NCBI GenBank assembly: GCA_964613425.1
Contig: CAZTHC010000010.1
Coordinates: 1 to 25,289, forward strand
Origin: CAZTHC01 sp964613425
GTDB lineage: Bacteria > Bacillota > Clostridia > TANB77 > CAG-508
DNA length: 25,289 nt
Direction of reading: 5' to 3'
The translations under genes were made by a program, and so were the position numbers. Below are positions 1 through 8,168 of the stretch, piece by piece. How positions within the stretch are numbered: position 1 is the first letter of the stretch; every line of letters begins with the position of its first letter. The notes beneath the pieces were generated by a model. It had not been told where the DNA came from. It made no database searches and saw only the letters and a list, made by a program, of their open reading frames with translations.

Positions 1-1228
1 TTCTTACTTTTGTTTTCTTTTCTGGTCCCATTGTTACTTTTATCATAGCATCTTCTATTTCTTGCATTTCTATTAAATCTTTATTCCTTCTAGCTGCTAA
101 TAATGCTGCCTCATTTAATACATTCTCTAAATCTGCTCCTGAAAAACCTGAAGTGTTTTTTGCAATAGTTTTTAAGTCAACATCATCACCAAGTCTTTTC
201 TTTCTTGAATGAACTTCTAATATTTGCTCTCTAGCTTTTACATCTGGCGCAGATACTACAATTTGTCTATCAAATCTTCCTGGTCTTAATAATGCTTTAT
301 CTAATACATCTGGTCTGTTTGTTGCTGCAAGAACTATTACGCCTTCATTTGTTCCAAATCCGTCCATTTCAACTAATAATTGATTTAATGTTTGCTCTCT
401 TTCATCATGTCCTCCGCCAAGTCCAGCACCTCTTTGACGTCCAACCGCATCAATTTCATCTATAAATATTATACATGGTGCATTTTTCTTTGCTTGTTCA
501 AATAAATCTCTTACACGTGATGCACCAACACCAACAAACATTTCTACGAAATCTGAACCACTTATAATAAAGAATGGTACTCCAGCTTCACCTGCAACTG
601 CTTTTGCAAGTAATGTTTTACCTGTTCCTGGATGTCCTACTAGTAAAACTCCTTTTGGAATTCTGGCACCCATATCTGTGAATTTTTTTGGTGATTTTAA
701 AAATTCTACTATTTCTTGTAATTCTTCTTTTTCTTCATCAACGCCAGCAACATCTGCAAAAGTAACTTTAGATTTATCTGTTGTTCCCATCATTCTTGCT
801 TTGCTTTTTCCAAAACTCATAGTTTTATTTCCATTTTGTTGTCCATTCATAAAAATTAACCAGAATAATACAAATACAATTAGAAGTCCGAATGGTGATA
901 TTAATCCTAAAATTGTAATTATAATTGATTGAGATTTTTCTGTTAATGTTAAATTACCAGCTACTAACTGATCATTTATATTATCCATAAAGCTTTCTAA
1001 GCTTGGTATATTAACTTCTTTTTGGCCACTAGTTCCTTTTAGTGTTACATAGGCTTTTGAACCATCTGCAGAAATTTCAACATCTTTAACCTCTGCATTT
1101 GATATTTTTGTCATTAATTCTGAGTAACTCATTTTGTTATTTGAATTATCCACTAGCGCAGATATTAGTACAACAAAAATCACTCCTATTATTAGCCACA
1201 TTGCTAATGTTTTTATACTACTTTTCAA
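1..1228 (-). CDS. ftsH: ATP-dependent zinc metalloprotease FtsH (C-terminus cut by window edge)
   Basis: Membrane-anchored AAA protease that degrades damaged or regulatory membrane and cytosolic proteins. About 409 codons are visible. They show an N-terminal membrane helix (WLIIGVIFVVLISALV), an extracytoplasmic FtsH domain, a second helix (IVFVLFWLIF, about residues 100-115), then the AAA module: Walker A GHPGTGKT, Walker B CIIFIDEIDAVG, and the second region of homology ending RPGRFDRQ. The frame is open at base 1 at MGPEKK, so the HEXXH zinc-protease domain lies outside. I chose TTG at 1228-1226 as start because GGGAGGAAC precedes it at good spacing and the usual N-terminal basic-helix pattern follows directly. 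Walker A has His where Pro is usual (GPPGTGKT). It lies 118 bp after tilS and has its own promoter. Family identity is certain. Confidence 0.97.
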   Translation of the reverse strand, partial: MKSSIKTLAMWLIIGVIFVVLISALVDNSNNKMSYSELMTKISNAEVKDVEISADGSKAYVTLKGTSGQKEVNIPSLESFMDNINDQLVAGNLTLTEKSQSIIITILGLISPFGLLIVFVLFWLIFMNGQQNGNKTMSFGKSKARMMGTTDKSKVTFADVAGVDEEKEELQEIVEFLKSPKKFTDMGARIPKGVLLVGHPGTGKTLLAKAVAGEAGVPFFIISGSDFVEMFVGVGASRVRDLFEQAKKNAPCIIFIDEIDAVGRQRGAGLGGGHDEREQTLNQLLVEMDGFGTNEGVIVLAATNRPDVLDKALLRPGRFDRQIVVSAPDVKAREQILEVHSRKKRLGDDVDLKTIAKNTSGFSGADLENVLNEAALLAARRNKDLIEMQEIEDAMIKVTMGPEKKTKVR

Positions 1229-1266
1229 CTTAGTTCCTCCCTTATGTTTTTCTTTTTTCTGTTTGA

Positions 1267-1295
1267 AATATAACACAAGTTTTTTTCTAATTCAA
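1267..1295 (-). promoter_or_regulatory. Sigma-A-type promoter of ftsH
   Basis: On the minus strand, TTGAAT (1295-1290) and TATATT (1272-1267) are separated by exactly 17 bp, in the space between tilS and ftsH and about 40 bp before the ftsH TTG start. Visual match only. Confidence 0.6.
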
Positions 1296-1345
1296 TACTT
1301 TTTATTAAAGTTTTTTTCTTCGTTTTTAGCTTATTTTAAGCTTTC

Positions 1346-2357
1346 TTACGGAAGGTTGTTATAGGCAATAAAAAAAATTTTTTTATCTTTTACTAATATT
1401 TTTAAATTTTTAATAGGCGTCAAAAATTTATTTCCTACATTTTTATTGCAAAGCGCAATTATTTCTTCTAAATTAACCTTTTCTATTCCTTTAGTTGTTC
1501 CAATTAATTTATTAATAGTATATAGTATAACCCTTCTTTTTATTACTAATTCCAAACTATTAAACTTTTTTAAATTTAAAACTAATATATTTTTGTTATT
1601 ATCTATTTCATTTGCGTCCTTTTCAAGCATGTCTTCAAAGTTTCTTTTTGACTGGCATTCTAAGTATTCATTCTCTTCTGTTGCAACCTCTGACAATCTA
1701 TTTAGTGTATTGATAATATTAGGATTAAATTCACTTTTTATGTACGGAATCACAATATTTCTAACTTTATTTCTTGTATATATAACTTCATCATTAGACT
1801 CATCATGTCTTGGGTTCAATTCATTTTTTTTACAATATTCCTCTATTTCACTACGATTACATACTATTAATGGTCGTATATATTTATTATTTCTAATAGG
1901 TTCTATTCCTTTTAATCCAGAAATTGAACTACCTCTTAATAAATTCATTATAATTGTTTCTATTTTGTCATTGCAATTATGTGCAGTTGCAATTTTATTA
2001 GCACCCTTCTTTTGTAAAATTTCATTAAAGAATTCATATCTTACATTTCTTCCAGCTTCTTCTGTACCTATTTTTTCTTGTCTTGCTATTTCTTGAACTT
2101 CTGCTCTTTTCACAAAACATTCTAAATTATTCTTTCTGCAAAATTCTTTAACAAATTCTTCATCTATTTTCGCATTTTCCCTAATCATATGATTAATATG
2201 TGCCACAAAAATTTCTAAATTATATTCTGCTTTTATCTGTAACAAAAAATGTAAAAGACACATAGAATCTGGCCCTCCGTGAGACCCCTACTACAATTTT
2301 GTCTCCGTTATTTATTAAATTATATTTTTTAATTGTTTCTAAAACCTTTTGTTCCAA
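1346..2357 (-). CDS. tilS: tRNA(Ile)-lysidine synthetase TilS, interrupted by a +1 frameshift at a CGG codon
   Basis: TilS converts the wobble C of the CAU-anticodon tRNA-Ile to lysidine so that it reads AUA; it is normally essential. The downstream frame opens at Met in the PP-loop (MCLLHFLLQIK) and contains the family stretch NHMIRENAKIDEEFV, TAHNCNDKIETIIMNLLRGSSISGLKGI and RPL. The 26 N-terminal residues lie in another frame from TTG at 2357, preceded by AAAGGGG and an in-frame stop. They run into GVS, where codon CGG (2279-2277) breaks the frame. Skipping its C yields SGGPDS, the ATP-binding PP-loop signature, and a 336-aa protein. Without the shift, translation ends after about 45 residues. 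The length suggests a short TilS with little or no C-terminal domain. This may be a real recoding site, a sequence error or a pseudogene. Confidence 0.9.
2275..2282 (-). other. Putative +1 frameshift site in tilS (TCA CGG A)
   Basis: Minus-strand codons read GTC TCA CGG AGG in the upstream frame. Reading past the C gives TCA then GGA GGG CCA GAT TCT, restoring the PP-loop. The extra base is g2279 on the plus strand and is not in a homopolymer. CGG is in the zero frame exactly at the shift, as in the second frameshifted gene of this window. Confidence 0.6.
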
Positions 2358-2377
2358 TTTTTAAACCCCTTTATAAA

Positions 2378-2405
2378 TTTAAGCGAACCAAATAGTTCGC
2401 TTAAA
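2378..2405 (-). terminator. Intergenic hairpin between dnaB and tilS, possible weak terminator or attenuator
   Basis: A perfect 11-bp inverted repeat (TTTAAGCGAAC / GTTCGCTTAAA) with a 6-nt loop lies between the dnaB stop and the tilS start. The following minus-strand sequence, TTTATAAAGG, is a poor U-tract, so termination may be partial; an RNA-processing role is equally possible. Confidence 0.45.
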
Positions 2406-2419
2406 AATAGTAATATATT

Positions 2420-3751
2420 TTATTCTCTATATCTATCAATATTTGCAAACTTTGTATAATTTCCAAGCCATAATAGCTCTACTGTTCCTGTTGAACCAGC
2501 TCTGTGCTTTGCCAAAATTACTTCTGCAATATTCTTTTTCTCTGTATCTTGGTTATAATAATCATCTCTGTACAAAAACATTACAATATCCGCATCTTGT
2601 TCAATAGCTCCAGATTCACGTAAATCTGAAAGCATTGGTCTATGGTCTGTTCTTTGTTCTGCAGCTCTAGATAATTGTGATAACGCAATTACAGGAACAT
2701 TTAATTCTTTTGCTAAAATCTTTAAAGATCTACTTATTTCTGAAATTTCTTGCTCACGGCTACTGTTCTTTTTCCCTGAGCCTTGAACTAATTGTAAATA
2801 GTCAATTATAATAAGCCCTATGTTTTTTTCTAATTTCATTTTTCTACATTTAGCACGTATCTCTGTTATTGTTATACCTGCAGTATCATCTATATAGATA
2901 GGTGCTTCAGATAATGGACCTAATGCAGTAGCAAGTTTTACCCAATCATCTTCATCTATTTTTCCTGTTCTTATTTTATTACTATCAACCATTGCTTCAC
3001 TACAAAGCATTCTGTTTACAACCTGTTCTTTAGACATTTCCAAGTTAAAAACTGCTACTGGTACATTTGCTTTAAGTGCTGCATGTACTGCCATATTTAA
3101 CGCAAGCGCAGATTTTCCCATTGCTGGTCTTGCTGCAATTAAAATTAAATCAGATTTATGCAATCCTGCTGTTTTATAATCTAAATCTGCAAACCCTGTT
3201 GGAATACCCGTTATTGCTTCTTTTTGATTATATAATCTTTCAAGCTCTGCAAAAGTATCAACTAGGACATCCTTAATAGGAGTATACCCCTTTTGATTTT
3301 TATTTTGCATAATTTCGAATATTCTTTTTTCAGCTTCCTCCATAACATAATCTACTTCTTCTGTTCCCGCATATCCCATAGCAACAATGTCATTAGAAGC
3401 TTTAATTAATTTCCTTAAAAGTGATTTTTCTTCTACTATTCTAACATATTTTTCTGCGTTAGAAGATAATGGCACTTTATCTGGTAACACTGCAAGATAT
3501 TCAATTCCGCCAACCTGTTCCAATTTTCCTAAAAGTACTAGTTCTTCTTTAACTGTAATTATATCTATGCTCTCAGACTTATTATATAAATTAAGCATTG
3601 CTTCATAAATTATTTTATTATCTTCTCTATAAAAATCCTCTGGTTTTAAAAACTCAACTGCTGCTATTACTGCTTCTTTATCTGTTAGCATACTACCTAA
3701 AACAGCTTGTTCAGCTTCTAAATCATGTGGTGGAATTTTTCCTACTTCCAT
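2420..3751 (-). CDS. dnaB: Replicative DNA helicase DnaB
   Basis: Hexameric 5'-3' helicase of the replication fork (called DnaC in Bacillus). The 443 aa are typical. The N-terminal domain starts with PPHDLEAEQAVLGSML. The RecA-like motor has Walker A ARPAMGKS (207-214), Walker B IIIDYLQL (314-321), LSQLSR (358-363) and the KHRAGSTG motif near 415-422 that carries the arginine-finger region. It starts 24 bp after the rplI stop with AGGAGA as ribosome site, so the two are co-transcribed, as is common in Bacillota. No anomalies were seen. Confidence 0.98.
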   Translation of the reverse strand: MEVGKIPPHDLEAEQAVLGSMLTDKEAVIAAVEFLKPEDFYREDNKIIYEAMLNLYNKSESIDIITVKEELVLLGKLEQVGGIEYLAVLPDKVPLSSNAEKYVRIVEEKSLLRKLIKASNDIVAMGYAGTEEVDYVMEEAEKRIFEIMQNKNQKGYTPIKDVLVDTFAELERLYNQKEAITGIPTGFADLDYKTAGLHKSDLILIAARPAMGKSALALNMAVHAALKANVPVAVFNLEMSKEQVVNRMLCSEAMVDSNKIRTGKIDEDDWVKLATALGPLSEAPIYIDDTAGITITEIRAKCRKMKLEKNIGLIIIDYLQLVQGSGKKNSSREQEISEISRSLKILAKELNVPVIALSQLSRAAEQRTDHRPMLSDLRESGAIEQDADIVMFLYRDDYYNQDTEKKNIAEVILAKHRAGSTGTVELLWLGNYTKFANIDRYRE

Positions 3752-3775
3752 TAGCTTGTCTCCTATCTTTCATAT

Positions 3776-4222
3776 TTATTCTGCATCGATTCTTACAACT
3801 AGTCTTGCAGAAACGCCTTCATATAATTTAATATCTACATTGAAATTTCCTATTGTTTTAATAGTTTCGTTTAATATTACTTTTTTCTTATCTACTTCAA
3901 TTTTATATTGCTTTTTTAATTCCTCTGTAATTTCTTTTGAAGTTACTCCTCCAAATATTTTGCCGTTTTCTCCCACTTTAACTTTTAATTGTAAAACAAT
4001 CTTTTTAATTTCTTCTGCTTGTTTTTTTGCATCTTCTAGTTCTAAATTCTTTTTATGCATAAAAGAATTTTTTCTGTCTGCCAATTTTGCCATATTTTCT
4101 GTATTTGCTTCTACAGCTAACTTTTTTGGAAATAAAAAGTTTCTTGCGTACCCATCAGATGCATTAATTATTTCATCTTTTTTCCCTACATTTTTTATGT
4201 CTGACATTAAGATTACCTTCAT
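3776..4222 (-). CDS. rplI: 50S ribosomal protein L9
   Basis: L9 binds 23S rRNA near the L1 stalk base and helps reading-frame maintenance. The protein is 148 aa, the usual bacterial length. The N-terminal rRNA-binding domain carries the family signature MKVILMSDIKNVGKKDE...GYARNFLFPKKLA, followed by the long connecting helix (about 45-75) and the C-terminal domain with GKIFGGVTSKEI. It starts at ATG 4222 after GGAGGT. It lies between gdpP (48 bp upstream) and dnaB (24 bp downstream), the conserved yybT-rplI-dnaC order of Bacillota. Confidence 0.98.
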   Translation of the reverse strand: MKVILMSDIKNVGKKDEIINASDGYARNFLFPKKLAVEANTENMAKLADRKNSFMHKKNLELEDAKKQAEEIKKIVLQLKVKVGENGKIFGGVTSKEITEELKKQYKIEVDKKKVILNETIKTIGNFNVDIKLYEGVSARLVVRIDAE

Positions 4223-4270
4223 TTTTTACCTCCTATATTTTTTATTTTTGCAATATATTTTATTTATAAT

Positions 4271-6420
4271 TTATTGTTCACTGAAATATTCGTTTATGCG
4301 AATTATTAATTCTTGGCGAACTTCTTCTANNNNNNNNNNNNNNNNNNNNNNNNNNNNNNNNNNNNNNNNNNNNNNNNNNNNNNNNNNNNNNNNNNNNNNN
4401 NNNNNNNNNNNNNNNNNNNNNNNNNNNNNTGTTCACTGAAATATTCGTTTATGCGAATTATTAATTCTTGGCGAACTTCTTCTATTGTCATTCCTTCTAC
4501 CTGCGCTCCTGCTAATGTTATGTGTCCTCCTCCACCTAATTTTTCTAATATAATTTGAACATTTATATCACCTATTGAACGTCCACTTATAGATATTTTG
4601 TCTCCTAAATTTCCTAATACAAATGAAGCTGTTATATCACTTATTGTAAGTAATTCGTCTGCAGCTTTTGCACAAATTAATCCGGCGTCTTTGTCTACTT
4701 TTTCATACATTGAAATACCTATTGTGCCATTTTCTATTTTTGCGTTTTTTACTATTTCAGCAATTATATTGTAACTTTCCAAATCGCTTTGGAACCATTT
4801 TTTAACCTTTATTATGTCTATACCATATTTTCTTAAATATGCTGCTGCTTCAAAGGTTCTTACACCTGTTTTAAATGTAAAATTCTTTGTATCTACCATA
4901 ATTCCTGCATATAAGCTTTCTGTTTCTAATTTACTTAATTCTATTGGTTTTTCAGAATACTGTATTATTTCTGTAACTAGCTCTGCTGCAGATGAAGCGT
5001 ACACTTCGTGGAACGTTAAAATAGAATTTTCTATAAAGTCTGTACTTCTTCTATGATGGTCGATTACTACTATTTTTTCTGTTTCTTCTAATAGTTCTGG
5101 CACTTCTACATATGTGTTTTTATGTGTATCCACCACAATTAAAAGTGTTTCAGCTGTTATTTTAGCAAGTGCTTCTGTTTTATCTATAATTACTTCTTGA
5201 TATTCTTTTTCTTCTTTCAATGCCTCAACAAAGTTATCTAATGTTATTCCTACAGAATTATTTACAATATATGCTTCTTTTCCTAATGTTTTCGCAAATC
5301 TGTATAACCCTAAACTTGAACCCATACAGTCTATGTCTGGGTTTATATGTCCCATAATCATTACGTTCTTTGCATCTGCCATCAATTCTTCTAGCGCATG
5401 TGCTATAACTCTTGCTTTCACTTTTGTCCTTTTTTCAACTTCTAAAGTTCTTCCACCGTAGAAAATATATTTCCCATCTTTTCTAACAACGGCTTGGTCT
5501 CCGCCTCTACCTAATACAATGTCTATTGCTGCTAATGCATTTTTATATTTTTCATAGTTTGTTTCTCCATCTGTTGAAATTGCAATACTTAAAGTTATTT
5601 GCATTTTTTCTTCTAATTCTACTTCTTTAATAGTATCTAATATGTTAAATTTATTGCTTTCCAAACCGTCTAGGTATTGTTGTTCAAACATATATATGAA
5701 GGTATCTCTTTCTGTTTTTACAATAATTCCACCAGTTTCTGTTGCCCAATCATATAAACTTTTTTCTATTATTGCCACTGCCTGAGGTCTATTTTCTGCT
5801 GAAATTCTTTGCAAAATTTCTTCATAATTATCTATCATAATAATTCCGAAACATTCTTTTGCATTATTATATTTTGTTATAAAATCTCTTTTTTCTGTAA
5901 TATCTATAAAATATAATGTCATCATATATTCGTTTTTATTATTCTTTGTACTTTTAACATATTCACCTAATATTTGATAATATTTTTTTCCTATTTCCAC
6001 TTCTTTTTCTATAGAGTTTTTATCATTTACATCAATTTCTTGTTTAACTTCCTTTGTAATATCGTCCAAGTAGTTGTTAATATCTATATTTGCAAACTCC
6101 TTATTAAATTTATCACTTTTCCAAATAATATTTCCGTCTGTTTCTAATATTACTAGTGGGAATGGTGAATTTATTAAAGTATTTTTGGCTGCTGAATCTA
6201 CATTTATTGTTAGTTCTTGTATATGTTTTGATATTTCAGCTTTTCTCTTATTATTTACCCATACTGTATATATGCATATTATAATTGCCAAAATAATAGA
6301 AGGTATTAAAAACTTTAGTTCATATATGCAAAGTACAATTAATAAAACTAATATTACACCTAAGTATATTTTAGTTTTTGATTCTAATTTATCTAACATT
6401 TTTATATAATTATTTGCCAT
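4271..6420 (-). CDS. gdpP: Cyclic-di-AMP phosphodiesterase GdpP (DHH family), spanned by a spurious gap
   Basis: Membrane enzyme that hydrolyses c-di-AMP to pApA, controlling osmotic and cell-wall homeostasis. Two N-terminal membrane helices (about 18-35 and 38-55) precede a PAS-like region (75-175), a degenerate GGDEF domain (190-320, no intact GGDEF motif), a DHH domain with GHINPDID (357-364), DTH (431-433) and DHH (454-456), and a DHHA1 domain with GGGGHITLAGA (629-639). The N gap falls near the C-terminus. The 55 bp before and after it are identical; collapsing them gives 1,995 nt, which is in frame and ends NEYFSEQ-stop, 664 aa, close to the roughly 660 aa of Bacillus GdpP. First gene of the gdpP-rplI-dnaB unit, with a strong promoter. 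Confidence 0.96.
4275..4484. repeat. 55-bp exact duplication flanking an assembly gap
   Basis: Bases 4275-4329 and 4430-4484 are identical, separated by exactly 100 N (4330-4429). The C-terminal codons of gdpP would otherwise be present twice. Merging the copies restores a full-length frame, so the gap is most likely an unrecognised contig overlap, not missing sequence. Confidence 0.9.
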
Positions 6421-6456
6421 AAAAATTCCTATTTCTCCTTTTATATCAATATGCCT

Positions 6457-6485
6457 ATTTTACAACTATTTGCCTATTTTGTCAA
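6457..6485 (-). promoter_or_regulatory. Sigma-A-type promoter of the gdpP operon
   Basis: Minus-strand TTGACA (6485-6480), 17-bp spacer, TAAAAT (6462-6457), 36 bp before the gdpP start. The -35 is a perfect consensus. It lies back to back with the promoter of the plus-strand glycosyltransferase; the two -35 boxes are 16 bp apart. Confidence 0.75.
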
Positions 6486-6501
6486 CTTTTAATAATGTCT
6501 A

Positions 6502-6530
6502 TTGCATTACTTTTAAAAATAGTGTATTAT
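6502..6530 (+). promoter_or_regulatory. Sigma-A-type promoter of the transglycosylase gene
   Basis: TTGCAT (6502-6507), 17-bp spacer, TATTAT (6525-6530), 22 bp before the likely TTG start at 6553. Divergent from the gdpP promoter. Confidence 0.6.
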
Positions 6531-6552
6531 CTTATTTAAGTAGGTGATTATT

Positions 6553-7245
6553 TTGAAAAAATTCCGTAAAAAAGTTGGTAAATTTATTCGAAATACAATT
6601 TTACTTATTATGTTTGTAATTATACTAATAGTTTCGTATTTTGTTTATAATGGTTATACTATGTATAAAGATGCAATAAACAAAGTAACGCTTTCGCAAA
6701 AAGTTTCAGAAATTAGGTCCCAAGAAAGCTATACTAAATTTGAAAATGTTTCTACAGACCTATTAAAAGCTACTATTTCTGTAGAAGACCATAGATTTTA
6801 TTCTCATAGTGGTGTGGATATTATTTCTTTAGCAAGAGCAATGTTTGTGAATATTTCCACTGGAAATATTGAGCAAGGTGGTAGTACAATTACACAACAA
6901 CTAGCAAAAAATATGTATTTCAGTCAAGAGCAAAAATTCGTTAGAAAAATTGCAGAAGCATTTATGGCATACGATTTAGAAAAAAATTATTCTAAAAATG
7001 ACATATTAGAATTATATATAAACTCTATATACTATGGAAATGGGCATTATAATATAGGTGATGCAGCAAAAGGATATTATGGCAAAACTCCCGCAGAATT
7101 GAATTATTATGAAAGTACAATGCTTGCTGGAATTCCAAATGCCCCAAGTTTATATGCTCCAACAGTTAATAAAGAACTTGCAGAAGAAAGAAGGCAACAG
7201 GTTGTAACTGCATTAGAAAAATATGGAAATGATATAAATTTATAA
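6553..7245 (+). CDS. mtgA: Monofunctional peptidoglycan glycosyltransferase (GT51)
   Basis: Polymerises lipid II into glycan strands at the outer membrane face. The 230-aa protein has a basic N-terminus, one membrane helix (about 14-32) and a single GT51 domain with all family motifs: EDHRFYSHSGVD (78-89, catalytic Glu78), GGSTITQQLAKN (109-120), RKIAEAFMAYDLEK (131-144), ELYINSIYYG (153-162, second catalytic Glu153) and LAGIPNAPSLYAP (191-203). No transpeptidase domain follows. I prefer TTG at 6553 over the in-frame GTG at 6544, because AGGTGA at 6542-6547 overlaps that GTG and sits 5 nt before the TTG. It is the only complete plus-strand gene here, with its own promoter and a strong hairpin 8 bp after the stop. 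Confidence 0.93.
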   Translation: MKKFRKKVGKFIRNTILLIMFVIILIVSYFVYNGYTMYKDAINKVTLSQKVSEIRSQESYTKFENVSTDLLKATISVEDHRFYSHSGVDIISLARAMFVNISTGNIEQGGSTITQQLAKNMYFSQEQKFVRKIAEAFMAYDLEKNYSKNDILELYINSIYYGNGHYNIGDAAKGYYGKTPAELNYYESTMLAGIPNAPSLYAPTVNKELAEERRQQVVTALEKYGNDINL

Positions 7246-7253
7246 TAAATTTT

Positions 7254-7288
7254 ATAGTATTGGCAGGCACAAGGCCTGCCAATACTAT
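7254..7288 (+). terminator. Terminator hairpin after the transglycosylase gene
   Basis: A perfect 15-bp inverted repeat with a GGCAGGC core and a 5-nt loop, directly after the plus-strand stop. The U-tract after it is short and interrupted (TTTACAATATATTTG). Confidence 0.7.
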
Positions 7289-7311
7289 TTACAATATATT
7301 TGTTTACATGT

Positions 7312-7344
7312 AAAAAAAGTGCCTTAGAATAATTCTAAGACACT
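7312..7344 (-). terminator. Terminator of the cohesin-protein gene
   Basis: Minus-strand hairpin AGTGTCTTAGAA-TTA-TTCTAAGGCACT followed by seven T. The one imperfect pair is G-U in the minus transcript but C-A in the plus transcript, so it is built for the minus-strand gene. It starts 15 bp after that gene's stop. Confidence 0.85.
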
Positions 7345-7358
7345 CATTTTTTATTATT

Positions 7359-8018
7359 TTAAACCATATTATATTTTTTGTAGAATACATATCCAACTGC
7401 TGCAGCTATAATTGCTATGAAACCAATTGGCATAACCCAATCTTCAACTCCTGTATATGGGATTGTATTTGCTGTATTTGCTTTATTTGTTGTAGTATTT
7501 ACTTTTGGTATTGTATTATTTGTATTTGGTGTTCCATTTGTTGGTTTTACATCTGCTGCATTAGTTTCTATGCTAATTGTTCTTGTTGCATTTGGTGCTG
7601 TATATGTTTCTTCATCTAAGTCTATTACAGAAATGTTTGTTGCAGATATTGTTGCGTTTCCTACTTTTGCATCACTTTTTACTTTAAATTTTAAAGTTGC
7701 TATTTCTCCTGTTGAAGCAGACATTGTAACTGCTGCTAACTTCTTACTATCTGTATTTATATCTCCAGACCATCCATTTAAGAATGTAACTCCTGTATAT
7801 TCTAAAATACTTTCATCGTAGCTAAATACTGTCTCTAATACATTCATTCCTTTATTATCTGTAGATTTTATAGATAATGTAAATGTTACTTCATCTCCTT
7901 GTTTAGCTGTTGTTTTTGAAGAAGTTAAACTTGCTGTTACGCTTCCTGCATAAACTGTGCTTGCGCATATTACACATATTAACGCCATTAAAATTATTGT
8001 TATTGTAAATTTTTTCAT
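7359..8018 (-). CDS. Cell-wall-anchored cohesin-domain protein (single-cohesin scaffoldin-like)
   Basis: Predicted surface receptor for dockerin modules. The 219 aa have a signal peptide (1-24, cleavage after VYA), one cohesin-like beta-sandwich (about 26-155; GDEVTFTLSIKS, the FSYDESILEYTGV strand typical of cohesins, and ATLKFKVKSDAKVGNATIS), a Thr/Asn-rich linker (156-185), then IPYTG (186-190), a hydrophobic helix and KK near the C-terminus. IPYTG-helix-KK fits a sortase sorting signal with Ile in place of the first Leu of LPXTG. The ATG has AGGAG 7 nt upstream, its own promoter and a terminator. Two dockerin proteins are encoded just upstream, the obvious partners. The cohesin call rests on pattern recognition; another Ig-like fold is possible. 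Confidence 0.8.
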   Translation of the reverse strand: MKKFTITIILMALICVICASTVYAGSVTASLTSSKTTAKQGDEVTFTLSIKSTDNKGMNVLETVFSYDESILEYTGVTFLNGWSGDINTDSKKLAAVTMSASTGEIATLKFKVKSDAKVGNATISATNISVIDLDEETYTAPNATRTISIETNAADVKPTNGTPNTNNTIPKVNTTTNKANTANTIPYTGVEDWVMPIGFIAIIAAAVGYVFYKKYNMV

Positions 8019-8060
8019 ATGTTTCTCCTAACTTATATTTATTATTATAAATTTACTTAT

Positions 8061-8089
8061 AGTATATACAAAGAAATTTTTAAAATCAA
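8061..8089 (-). promoter_or_regulatory. Sigma-A-type promoter of the cohesin-protein gene
   Basis: Minus-strand TTGATT (8089-8084), 17-bp spacer, TATACT (8066-8061), about 43 bp before the ATG. Two tandem TAGAAATTT units lie just upstream. No clear terminator separates this from the dockerin gene ending at 8169, so read-through is possible. Confidence 0.65.
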
Positions 8090-8168
8090 TACTTTTTTAC
8101 AAATTTCTAAAAATTTCTAGTTTAAATTTCATATTAATCTTATAACTTACCTTTCGTCTATTTAAACA

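Noticed and set aside
1347..1352. TACGGA at the end of tilS as a fifth member of the intergenic element family
   Set aside because: No TTACA direct repeat follows, and the hexamer overlaps coding sequence, so it may be chance.
1446..2096. Long plus-strand open frame opposite tilS
   Set aside because: Hydrophobic, Ser/Leu/Phe-rich translation typical of an antisense shadow. No ribosome site was seen, and tilS on the other strand has clear family motifs.
4275..4484. Genuine tandem duplication of the gdpP 3' end
   Set aside because: Exact 55-bp identity around exactly 100 N and a perfect frame after merging indicate a contig overlap.
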